DNA of 7,632 bases from Verrucomicrobiota bacterium (GTDB lineage Bacteria; Verrucomicrobiota; Verrucomicrobiia; Limisphaerales; UBA1412). The notes under the pieces are model-generated. The model searched no databases and was not told the origin of the DNA. It saw only the letters and a program-made list of their open reading frames with translations. A program made the translations under genes and the position numbers. Every line of letters begins with the position of its first letter. Positions within the stretch are counted from its first letter, which is position 1. Below are positions 1 to 6,986 of this stretch, one piece after another. Location: the NCBI GenBank assembly GCA_017557085.1, contig JAFZAR010000341.1, positions 1 through 7,632 on the forward strand. Direction: 5' to 3'.

Positions 1-75
1 AGCGATACATACCGTTGAGGAACGACCAGAATAAAATAGCAGATATTTTGCAAGAGTGCAAGGGGTATATTCATT

Positions 76-100
76 TCTGTCACCGGTTCCCGGTGACAGA
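76..100. repeat. Perfect inverted repeat (11-bp stem, 3-nt loop)
   Basis: TCTGTCACCGG (76-86) is followed by TTC and then its exact reverse complement CCGGTGACAGA (90-100). As RNA it would be a very stable hairpin on either strand. No T-run follows on either side, so it is not a textbook intrinsic terminator. It may be a REP-like dispersed palindrome, or a processed 3' end of an upstream transcript. The structure is certain; its role is not. Confidence 0.85.
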
Positions 101-147
101 GCTAAACTTCAGCCGCACAATAATAAATAATTTAATAACAATATGTT

Positions 148-208
148 ATCTACGTCTATCTATGTCCATCCGTGGTACTTTCAATTTCCATCCGTGGTTC
201 TTTTAAAT
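148..208. repeat. Degenerate short tandem repeat tract (10-nt, then 22-nt period)
   Basis: Three 10-nt units follow each other: ATCTACGTCT (148-157), ATCTATGTCC (158-167) and ATCCGTGGTA (168-177). Overlapping them, a 22-nt period appears: TCCATCCGTGGTACTTT begins at 165 and TCCATCCGTGGTTCTTT at 187. A related word in inverted orientation, CCACAGATG, lies at 247-255. From memory, the pattern resembles the intergenic 'ATCTGTG...CATCCGTGG' repeats dispersed in many bacterial genomes. That resemblance is recollection, not a search result. Confidence 0.65.
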
Positions 209-234
209 CATCTGCCTCATATTAGACCGATAAA

Positions 235-249
235 TGGCAATAATTGCCA
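235..249. promoter_or_regulatory. 15-bp palindrome, candidate operator
   Basis: TGGCAAT (235-241), one central A, then the exact reverse complement ATTGCCA (243-249). Its centre is 95 bp upstream of the chosen GH51 start, a plausible distance for a dimeric regulator. Such a short symmetric site suits a LacI- or GntR-like protein better than a hybrid two-component regulator, but no regulator gene is visible. The symmetry is seen directly; operator function is inferred. Confidence 0.35.
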
Positions 250-336
250 CAGATGCAATATGTGATATTGACAGAGCGGACTGTTTCAATCAAACTGTTC
301 CTCAACAGAGCAATGTTCTCTAAACAATATAAAACT

Positions 337-1875
337 ATGAAAATTCAAGGAATCCAATGGGTCGCGATCGCGACGGCAGCTTTTTCTTTGCTCAGCAGCC
401 AAGTCTTTACGGCACAAGGCGCTGACGCGCGGATCAAAATAGACACAGATCGTCAAGTGGGCGAAATCAGCCCCCTGATCTATGGCAACTTCACGGAGCA
501 CCTGGGTCGCTGCATCTACGGCGGTATCTATGAACCGGGCTCTCCGCTCTCTGATGAACAAGGTTTTCGCAAAGATGTCCTTCAGGGCACTAAAGAACTG
601 AATGCCACCATCGTCCGCTGGCCCGGCGGCAACTTTGTTTCCGGCTATCACTGGGAAGACGGCATCGGCCCGAAAGACAAACGCCCGACCCGCATCGACC
701 TGGCCTGGGGTGCCCGTGAAAGCAATCAATTCGGAACCGATGAATTCGTTCAATGGTGCCGCAAAGTCAACACACAACCCTATTTCTGCGTGAACCTGGG
801 CACCGGTACCATGGATGAAGCCCGCAACTGGGTGGAATACTGCAACGTGGAAAAAGGAACCTACTACTCCGACCTGCGCCGACAAAACGGTTTTGAAAAA
901 CCTCATAAAGTCATCTACTGGGGACTGGGCAATGAAATGGACGGAAACTGGCAGATGGGTCATAAGAGCGCGGAAGACTATGGCAAATTCGCCCTGGAAA
1001 CCGCTAAACTGATGAAATGGATAGACCATGACATCAAACTGATCGCCTCCGGTTCCAGCGACTACGGTGGGAACTGGATCGAATGGAACCGCACCGTGCT
1101 GAGCTACCTCAAAGACCAGGTAGATTACATCTCAGTGCATAACTACGTCGGCAACCGCTCCAATAACTACTATGAATACATGGGCTCCACGCGCCATGCC
1201 GAGAACGTCATCAACATCACCCGCGGTCTGATCAAAGAAGCCACGACAAAATCAAACCGCCGCACTCCTATTTACATTGCCTTTGACGAATACAACGTCT
1301 GGTATCGCGGTGCTGCGGCACTGGAAGAGCATTACAACATGGAAGACGCGCTGGTCGTGGCTATGTTCCTGAACACCTTTGTGCGTAACGCCGACACCGT
1401 CAAAATGGCAAACATGGCCCAGCTGGTCAACGTGATCGCACCCATGTTCTCTACACCGGACGGATTATGGTATCAAACCATCTTCTATCCTCTGGAGGCT
1501 TTCGCCAATCACTGCAAAGGCACAGCCCTTCAAACCTATTGCGACAGCAAGACCTATAATCTGGGCAACGCGAAAGTCCCCTACCTGGATGTTTCCTCCG
1601 CTTACGACAAAGAAAACAAGGAAATCATCGTCAACGTGGTGAACCGCCACAAAGATGAAGCGATCAACACCGATATCCTGAACCAGTCCGGAGTCTTCAA
1701 GGGTAAAGCCACTCTCTACGAAGTCAACAGCAATGACATCAAAGACATGAACTCCGCCAATGAACATCCGGTCAAGACGGTTACTAAGGAGATCGATGCC
1801 AGCGGGAATACCTTCAACTATTCCTTCCCGGCGCATTCATTTACGTTGATCAGGATACCTGTAGCAACCGAATAA
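337..1875 (+). CDS. Exported GH51 alpha-L-arabinofuranosidase
   Basis: This is a retaining glycosidase that should release terminal alpha-L-arabinofuranose from arabinan, arabinoxylan or glycoprotein side chains, acting outside the cytoplasm. From the chosen ATG it is 512 residues, normal for a single-unit GH51 (TIM barrel plus C-terminal beta domain). Family motifs are clear: IYGNFTEHLGRCIYGGI near the N-terminus, RWPGGNF (94-100), GLGNEMDG with the expected acid/base Glu200, HNY (268-270), and FDEYNVWYR (316-324) with the expected nucleophile Glu318. The ATG at 337 is preferred because it begins directly with a signal peptide (MKIQ, then a hydrophobic stretch ending near TAQGADA). The frame stays open upstream to a TTG at 244, but that would bury the signal behind 31 residues. 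No Shine-Dalgarno sequence precedes the start. The gene is the first of an operon with the GH127 gene 9 bp downstream. Sampled lines run above 50% GC with many C/G-ending codons, richer than the genes after 4000. Confidence 0.95.
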   Translation: MKIQGIQWVAIATAAFSLLSSQVFTAQGADARIKIDTDRQVGEISPLIYGNFTEHLGRCIYGGIYEPGSPLSDEQGFRKDVLQGTKELNATIVRWPGGNFVSGYHWEDGIGPKDKRPTRIDLAWGARESNQFGTDEFVQWCRKVNTQPYFCVNLGTGTMDEARNWVEYCNVEKGTYYSDLRRQNGFEKPHKVIYWGLGNEMDGNWQMGHKSAEDYGKFALETAKLMKWIDHDIKLIASGSSDYGGNWIEWNRTVLSYLKDQVDYISVHNYVGNRSNNYYEYMGSTRHAENVINITRGLIKEATTKSNRRTPIYIAFDEYNVWYRGAAALEEHYNMEDALVVAMFLNTFVRNADTVKMANMAQLVNVIAPMFSTPDGLWYQTIFYPLEAFANHCKGTALQTYCDSKTYNLGNAKVPYLDVSSAYDKENKEIIVNVVNRHKDEAINTDILNQSGVFKGKATLYEVNSNDIKDMNSANEHPVKTVTKEIDASGNTFNYSFPAHSFTLIRIPVATE

Positions 1876-1884
1876 TTAACAAAC

Positions 1885-3960
1885 ATGAAGAATAAATACT
1901 GTTTTTGTATTCTTCTGGGGCTGGCGCTCTCCATCGCGGGGAGCGCCGCTCCGTCTGACAAGATCCCTGCGATGCAGTTCGTCAGCTTCAAACAGGTGAA
2001 AGTAGATGATCCGTTTTGGAGTCCGAAATTCGATCTCTGGCAGCACACCACCGCGGTTGATGTCCTGGATAAATTTGAAGGGAAACATATCAAAGAAGAA
2101 GGAAATCATAATACATTTTTCAACTTCGACCAGGTAGCCCGTGGAGACAAAGGGACAGGCGGACATTTTGGTCCCCCCTGGTTTGACGGCCTGATTTATG
2201 AATCCATCCGCGGTATCGCTGACTACCTGGCACAAAATCCGGACCCGGAAATGGAAAAGCGTCTGGACGGCTACATCGAACGGATCGAAGCCGCGCAGAA
2301 AGCGGATTCCAATGGATACCTCGATACATATACAGATCTGAATGAACCCGACCACCGCTGGGGAGAAAATGGCGGATTCCTGCGCTGGCAGCACGACGTG
2401 TATAATGCCGGAATGCTGATCGAAGCAGGTGTTCATTACTACCAGGCAACCGGGAAAACAAAACTGCTGACAGTCGCGACCCGTCTGGCCAACTACATGT
2501 ATGACTACATGGGCCCCAGCGATGATCCCAAAAATCCTAAGAAAAACGTAGTTCCTTCCCACTCCGGCCCGGAAGAAGCTATGGTCAAACTGTACTGGCT
2601 CTACCTGAACCACCCTGAACTTAAAAATCAAATCGAAGTTCCCGTTGACGAAAATCACTACCTCCAATTAGTGACACACTGGATCGAAAACCGTGGCCAC
2701 CATTGCGGTTTCCCGAATTGGGAAGAATGGGGCAACGAAAGAGCTGAAAAATGGATCAAGGAATGCCGTTATGAGGATCCTCGTTTTGGTGACGAATCCC
2801 GTCCCTGCTGGGGTAACTATGCTCAAGACCGCATCCCCGTTTTTGAACAGCAAACCATCGAAGGACACGCGGTGCGCGCCACCTTAATGGCTACCGGGTT
2901 ATCCACATTAGCGCTGGTCAATCATCAGCCGGAATACATTGAAACAGCTAAGCGGCTGTGGGATAATATGGCAGGCAAAAGAATGTTTATCACCGGAGGT
3001 GTAGGTGCTATCCATTATGATGAAAAATTCGGCCCTGACTACTATCTGCCGTCTGACGCGTATCTGGAAACCTGCGCTGCTATCGGAGCCGCTTTCTTCA
3101 GCCAGCGCATGACGGAGATCACCGGCAACGCGATGTATATGGATGAAGTGGAACGTGTTCTTTTCAACAGCTTGATGACAGCCGTTTCACTTTCCGGCAC
3201 CAATTATACCTATCAGAACCCGTTAAATGCAGTGAACCACAACCGCTGGGAATGGCATGGATGTCCCTGCTGCCCGCCAATGTTCCTGAAAATCACTTCA
3301 GCGATCCCCGGATACATTTACGCGCAAAAGAACAAAGATTTATTTGTGAATCTGTTCATCAGCAGTCAGGCGGATATCCCTGTTAGTCAAAACAACAGTG
3401 TGACCCTTAAACAGGAAACCTCCTATCCCTGGAATGGTAAAGTGACGATCAATGTCATGCCACAAAAGAAATCACGCTTCACGCTTAAGATCAGGATTCC
3501 CGGCTGGGCACGAGGCATAGAAAATCCTTATGGACTTTACACATCCAATTTGGAACAACCTGTCACACTCAAACTCAACGGGAAACCTTATCCGATACAG
3601 ATAAAGGACGGATATGCTCTTATTCACAGAAACTGGAAAAACACAGATCAAATCGAGCTGGATCTTCCCGTTCAGCCACGCATCATCTATGCACATCCTG
3701 AGGTCAAAAATTTAAATGGGAAAGCCTCACTGGCAGCCGGCCCTGTTATTTATGCCTTTGAAAACTGTGATAACAGTGACTTTGACAAAATAATACTGAA
3801 TTCCAAAACTCCACTGGAAATAAAATACATGAAAGATCTTCTAGGCGGAGTTAATCAGATCCAATGTCAAGGAAGCATCCCAGCAACCGCTATTCCTTAT
3901 TACGCGATAGCAAATCGTCAAAGGAACAGCAGTCATAAAGTTTGGGTTCCTCAAGAATAA
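1885..3960 (+). CDS. Exported GH127-type (DUF1680) beta-L-arabinofuranosidase
   Basis: The 691-residue protein matches the DUF1680 family: an N-terminal signal peptide (MKNKYCFCILLGLALSIAGS, cleaved near SAA), an (alpha/alpha)6-barrel region to about residue 500, then beta-sandwich domains ending in the family's AIPYYAIANR tail. Characterised GH127 enzymes use a zinc-bound cysteine nucleophile held by Glu, Cys, Cys and Cys. Here these map to Glu395 and Cys397 in YLETCA and to Cys462-Cys463 in GCPCCPP. GHAVRATLMATGLS and GGVGAIHYDE are also conserved blocks, and Glu380 is a candidate for the second catalytic glutamate. The likely activity is removal of beta-L-arabinofuranose, complementing the alpha-specific GH51 encoded 9 bp upstream. 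The family also contains an aceric-acid hydrolase active on rhamnogalacturonan II, and DUF1680 overlaps GH146, so the exact sugar is uncertain. One oddity: the usual Asn after CCPP is Met466. A strong terminator follows. Confidence 0.92.
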   Translation: MKNKYCFCILLGLALSIAGSAAPSDKIPAMQFVSFKQVKVDDPFWSPKFDLWQHTTAVDVLDKFEGKHIKEEGNHNTFFNFDQVARGDKGTGGHFGPPWFDGLIYESIRGIADYLAQNPDPEMEKRLDGYIERIEAAQKADSNGYLDTYTDLNEPDHRWGENGGFLRWQHDVYNAGMLIEAGVHYYQATGKTKLLTVATRLANYMYDYMGPSDDPKNPKKNVVPSHSGPEEAMVKLYWLYLNHPELKNQIEVPVDENHYLQLVTHWIENRGHHCGFPNWEEWGNERAEKWIKECRYEDPRFGDESRPCWGNYAQDRIPVFEQQTIEGHAVRATLMATGLSTLALVNHQPEYIETAKRLWDNMAGKRMFITGGVGAIHYDEKFGPDYYLPSDAYLETCAAIGAAFFSQRMTEITGNAMYMDEVERVLFNSLMTAVSLSGTNYTYQNPLNAVNHNRWEWHGCPCCPPMFLKITSAIPGYIYAQKNKDLFVNLFISSQADIPVSQNNSVTLKQETSYPWNGKVTINVMPQKKSRFTLKIRIPGWARGIENPYGLYTSNLEQPVTLKLNGKPYPIQIKDGYALIHRNWKNTDQIELDLPVQPRIIYAHPEVKNLNGKASLAAGPVIYAFENCDNSDFDKIILNSKTPLEIKYMKDLLGGVNQIQCQGSIPATAIPYYAIANRQRNSSHKVWVPQE

Positions 3961-3977
3961 AAAAAGAAACATTGGCG

Positions 3978-4009
3978 AAAATTCCCCGGTTTTCATCGGG
4001 GAATTTTTT
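3978..4009. terminator. Bidirectional intrinsic terminator between convergent genes
   Basis: An 11-bp perfect stem, AAAATTCCCCG (3978-3988) with CGGGGAATTTT (3997-4007), encloses an 8-nt loop. On the + strand the stem runs into TTTTTT (4004-4009), ending the arabinosidase operon 17 bp after its stop codon. On the - strand the same hairpin starts right at the stop codon of the lyase gene (4008-4010) and ends in a run of four T, a weaker but usable terminator in that direction. Confidence 0.9.
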
Positions 4010-6032
4010 ATTTCCAATCCTTCAAAGGAATCAGCGGTTTCTTCTCCTTGAATTCCGACACTCCAAAATCCACCCTCAGTGAACCGTTTTTCTTCTCTAT
4101 CATTTTGATTGCCAGCTTGTTGAATCCAGTATTGGGAGAATTTTTTGTTAATGGGAAAGATTGTCCAGGCAGATAGTCTGCCGGCAAAATCTCGAACTTT
4201 GCATTCTCTTCTCCTACCAAGGAAAGATACAACTTCTTTTCTTTCAAACTCAAGACCGCTTCCCTGCCGGAATCAGAAATTTTGATATCCGCTTTCGTGT
4301 GCATATTCCACCAAACAACAGAAGGACCCTTTGTTTCAAAATCATCCTGAACAGAAATGACTCTTGCTGTTCTGTCCATTGCTATGCCCCTTGTATAATG
4401 AACGACATCCCGTGAATAACAATTTTCTAAATCCACGATAAACACACTGTGATCCGCGGTCGAAATTTTTCGCTGAACAAAAGCTGTGCCTTGCGGATCC
4501 TGATCCGGTCTCATATCCGGATTGAACACCAAAGCGTTTTTTCCTTCCGCACGCATCCGGTAAAAATGCCAGCGGCCTGGTTCTTTGGGTGGTTCCGGCT
4601 TGTCAAAATAATCAGGCCGGGTCCTCTTGAAATATCCGGGATATCCATATTCATCTCCGCCTAAACAACCATAAGCCCAAACTTCACCCAAAGCTTGTAT
4701 TTCAAATGTTCCAGCGTCCAAATGAGCATGATTCACCTTATTGTCGCCGGCATGTATCGCGATAAAAAGTGCGTTTGGATCAGAATTTCTTTCCAGAAGC
4801 GAGGAAATCTCTATTCCATAAATATGATTATCTAACGGTATCTTCACCTCTTTCTCTCTGCCCTCTCGAACCAGTTCCCCGTCATAGCAGAGAAGATCGA
4901 ACCATTCCATTCTGCCTCGATCCTGCATCAGCAAGTCATACTGTAACTTTGCCAGCAATGGATCATTGAAATGCTTAGCAAACCAGAAAAATGTGTAGTA
5001 TTTATTATTTTTGATAGGATCATCACCCACATTCAATGTCACAACCGGACCTGTCATCAGTATCGGAAAATAGCCGCTTTTCTTTAATCCGGGAGTTTCC
5101 GCTAATCCATAAGTCGTTCCTAGCATTCTTTGAACACCTTCTAATGAATACAATGTTGAAATCAAACCATATTCCCAATATGCCAATCCTTCCACACTTT
5201 GACCATCCGGCTCAAATGAGGTGATATAATAAGGCAAGCACTCCAATGCGTAAGCGGCCAGCGTACTGAGTCTCTGCGGATCCCTCTCTAAAAATGTCAG
5301 CGCTCCCAACGCGATATTTCCATTGCAAATACCATTCCAATTATGATTTTCATGACACCACCATTGAAGGGGAACCGTTCCGTCGAATTGAGCTAATGTC
5401 GGTGTAAAAACATATTTATCCACCGTCTTGAAAATAAAATCCTTCTGTTCATCTGAAAGAAAATCATACAGTCCATCATAAACTAATGCCGCACAAAAGA
5501 GTCCCATTGCTGTATCTAAATAATGGCGATCCTTATAAGGCGGTTTGATGGCAATCCCCCAGTCCTCATAAGTACACAAATTCTCATAGAGCTTAAAGGC
5601 ATATTGGGCATATTTCTCCTCTCCTGTCACCCAATACGTCATCAGCAGCGTCGTCATATATCCAGAAGTCACATGAGTTCCGATCCTTCGGACATCCGCT
5701 GTATCCAGTATCCCTGCCGGCAAAGGTTGATGCATTACCCATTCTGCACCTCCTTTGATAGACTCCCAGCTGTATTGAATGAGGGGATCTTTGCTTTGAA
5801 CAAGTTCTTTTAAACGCTCAATATCTTTCTTAGAAGCCAGCATCCTGGGATGAATATTCTCAAAACCTTCCTTTTTAAAATCTGCCAAGAGGCGTTCCGG
5901 TGTGATCTTCTCAAACTTTACCGATGACATCAGTTCTTCTACTCGCTGCACTTCATCTTGTGACTGTGCACACACATTGAACGTGCAAACTAGGCTGAAT
6001 ATCAGCATCCAACTCCAAATCAAACTTTTCAT
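4008..6032 (-). CDS. Exported heparinase II/III-like protein, probable polysaccharide lyase
   Basis: This 674-residue protein has a signal peptide (hydrophobic residues 4-20, likely cut before Gln23 in VCAQSQ), an alpha-helical toroid region (about 60-390) and a C-terminal beta-sandwich of the heparinase II/III type (about 420-660). Matching motifs are LDTAMGLFCAALVYDGLYD (172-190), HENHNWNGICNGNIALGAL (227-245), EGLAYWEYG (281-289) and NHAHLDAGTFEIQALGEVWAYG (434-455). In related PL12, PL15, PL17 and PL21 enzymes a His/Asn pair, a Tyr and a C-terminal His do the beta-elimination. His227 or His230, Tyr285 and His435 or His437 are the natural candidates here. The substrate should contain a uronic acid, but which one cannot be told, and I cannot assign a PL family. 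The gene is convergent with the arabinosidase operon and divergent from the DUF218 gene, so it has its own promoter. The ATG has no Shine-Dalgarno sequence. Sampled base composition is more A/T-rich than in GH51. Confidence 0.86.
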   Translation of the reverse strand: MKSLIWSWMLIFSLVCTFNVCAQSQDEVQRVEELMSSVKFEKITPERLLADFKKEGFENIHPRMLASKKDIERLKELVQSKDPLIQYSWESIKGGAEWVMHQPLPAGILDTADVRRIGTHVTSGYMTTLLMTYWVTGEEKYAQYAFKLYENLCTYEDWGIAIKPPYKDRHYLDTAMGLFCAALVYDGLYDFLSDEQKDFIFKTVDKYVFTPTLAQFDGTVPLQWWCHENHNWNGICNGNIALGALTFLERDPQRLSTLAAYALECLPYYITSFEPDGQSVEGLAYWEYGLISTLYSLEGVQRMLGTTYGLAETPGLKKSGYFPILMTGPVVTLNVGDDPIKNNKYYTFFWFAKHFNDPLLAKLQYDLLMQDRGRMEWFDLLCYDGELVREGREKEVKIPLDNHIYGIEISSLLERNSDPNALFIAIHAGDNKVNHAHLDAGTFEIQALGEVWAYGCLGGDEYGYPGYFKRTRPDYFDKPEPPKEPGRWHFYRMRAEGKNALVFNPDMRPDQDPQGTAFVQRKISTADHSVFIVDLENCYSRDVVHYTRGIAMDRTARVISVQDDFETKGPSVVWWNMHTKADIKISDSGREAVLSLKEKKLYLSLVGEENAKFEILPADYLPGQSFPLTKNSPNTGFNKLAIKMIEKKNGSLRVDFGVSEFKEKKPLIPLKDWK

Positions 6033-6172
6033 ATTAAAAAATCCCGTTCATGCCATTAAAATGGCGAAAAGATTCTAACAAAAGAATCGTTACAGTTAAA
6101 TTCTTATCGCTCTTTCTCTTCTTATATTTTAAAGTTTGTGCTGCCGGATGATCAAAACCGGTTTCTAAAATC
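6033..6172. promoter_or_regulatory. Divergent promoter region with two small palindromes
   Basis: These 140 bp must carry promoters for the lyase (-) and the DUF218 gene (+). GCCATTAAAATGGC (6052-6065) is a perfect 14-bp palindrome lying 20-33 bp upstream of the lyase ATG. GATTCT (6071-6076) and AGAATC (6083-6088) form a second inverted repeat around AACAAA. For the + strand, TATATTTT (6123-6130) matches the Bacteroidota -7 element TAnnTTTG at all but the last base, but no TTTG lies at the right distance upstream. No promoter is called firmly. Confidence 0.4.
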
Positions 6173-6952
6173 ATGGATAGTTTTCTGTATATCTTTCGGT
6201 GGCTCCGACCGCTTGTCTCCCCTTGCGGGATGTTGTGGCTTTTTTTAGTGATAATGGGTATCTATCTTCTCCGGAGCAAAAAGAAATACTGTGGAAGTCT
6301 TTGTCTGATAGTTGCCTTGCTTTTCAGTTTAACCGGAGGCAGGCCTTTTCCTGCTTATTTAATGAGCACCTTGGAAAAGCCTTATCAAGATATTCATTTA
6401 GAAAATCTTCCCAAATGTGACGCGGTCATATTGCTAGGCGGTGGTCAGTGTAGTTCGGAACATCCGCCTTTCTATATGGAACTTAACGAAGCTGGAGACC
6501 GTGTTCTGCACGCGTTTGAGGCTATGCGCCAGGGCAAGGCAGAAAATATCGTACTCAGCAGCGGTTTTAATCGCATTGGGGTTGACCAAAAGAATCCCTG
6601 GGGCGACTATCTAACCAATTGGATCAGCAACTGGGACATCTTCAAAGGAAATATCTCTTCTTTAGGCGGCCGTATGAATACGCATGATGAGGCTCAAGGC
6701 GTAAAAGAGCTGGCTCAGGAAAAAGGCTGGAAAAAAATCATGCTGGTCACATCCGCTTACCACATGAAACGTTCTGCGGAAATTTTCAGAAGAATGGATT
6801 TAGAAGTCGTTGAATATCCGGTGGATTTTTATGTCGTTGGCATTCCTCAGACTCCGCCCTATTTCACTTTGATACCTGAATCTCAAGGGTTAAAATACTC
6901 TGAAATCTGGTTTAAGGAAATCATAGGTAACCTTCTTTATAAACTATATTGA
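6173..6952 (+). CDS. YdcF/ElyC/SanA-family DUF218 membrane protein
   Basis: This 259-residue protein has two probable membrane helices (about 14-33 and 40-56, separated by RSKKK) followed by one DUF218 domain. Domain motifs in order are DAVILLGGG (83-91), IVLSSG (126-131), MNTHDEA (168-174), LVTSAYHMKRSAEIFRR (191-207) and EYPVDF (214-219), ending in a typical WFKEIIGNLLYKLY tail. The arrangement of two helices plus an extracytoplasmic DUF218 domain resembles E. coli ElyC, linked genetically to peptidoglycan assembly and lipid-carrier use; the family's biochemistry is otherwise poorly defined. It has no signal peptide beyond the helices and no Shine-Dalgarno sequence. It is transcribed divergently from the lyase and lies 103 bp upstream of the rhamnosidase in the same direction. 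It may be co-transcribed with the rhamnosidase or be an unrelated housekeeping gene at the edge of the glycan cluster. The fold assignment is firm; the function is unknown. Confidence 0.88.
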   Translation: MDSFLYIFRWLRPLVSPCGMLWLFLVIMGIYLLRSKKKYCGSLCLIVALLFSLTGGRPFPAYLMSTLEKPYQDIHLENLPKCDAVILLGGGQCSSEHPPFYMELNEAGDRVLHAFEAMRQGKAENIVLSSGFNRIGVDQKNPWGDYLTNWISNWDIFKGNISSLGGRMNTHDEAQGVKELAQEKGWKKIMLVTSAYHMKRSAEIFRRMDLEVVEYPVDFYVVGIPQTPPYFTLIPESQGLKYSEIWFKEIIGNLLYKLY

Positions 6953-6986
6953 CCCAGCTCTTTGTAACAAACATCAAACTTATTCA

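Larger units (their letters stand above)
1..336. other. Non-coding leader region upstream of the arabinosidase operon
   Basis: This stretch has no ORF I would defend as a gene. In order it holds: a possible tail of an upstream gene (one + frame is open from the edge and stops with TAA at 32-34, too short to identify), a perfect hairpin at 76-100, an A/T-rich run at about 110-150, a degenerate repeat tract at 148-208, a 15-bp palindrome at 235-249, and an A/T-rich leader running into the GH51 start. I looked for a Bacteroidota-type promoter (TTTG, then TAnnTTTG about 20 bases on) and found no good match. The operon promoter is presumably here but is not identified. Confidence 0.6.

Noticed and set aside
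1..34. Possible C-terminal tail of an upstream gene, reading ...IHTVEERPE and stopping at TAA 32-34.
   Set aside because: Only ten codons are visible and the other frames are equally unrevealing, so I do not call it a gene; it is only mentioned in the leader description.
15..206. A 63-codon + strand ORF in the leader region.
   Set aside because: It runs straight through the perfect hairpin (76-100) and the repeat tract (148-208), and its translation shows no domain, export signal or recognisable composition.
268..273. TTGACA, a perfect sigma-70 -35 box upstream of GH51.
   Set aside because: No -10-like sequence lies 16-18 bases downstream (the sequence there is around CAAACT).
244..336. A 31-residue N-terminal extension of the GH51 protein from a TTG start.
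   Set aside because: It would place the hydrophobic signal peptide internally and overlaps the palindrome and inverted repeat word; the ATG at 337 gives a standard export signal.
286..1029. A 247-codon - strand ORF opposite the GH51 gene.
   Set aside because: It is the antisense of strongly conserved GH51 coding sequence and shows no family motifs of its own.
1876..2667. A 263-codon - strand ORF opposite the GH127 gene.
   Set aside because: It is a shadow of the conserved N-terminal coding region, made possible by the codon bias of the + strand gene.
5964..6032. Lipoprotein signal in the heparinase-like protein, because a Cys (residue 21) follows the hydrophobic stretch.
   Set aside because: The residues before it (FNV-Cys) do not fit a lipobox; cleavage at VCA|Q by signal peptidase I fits better.
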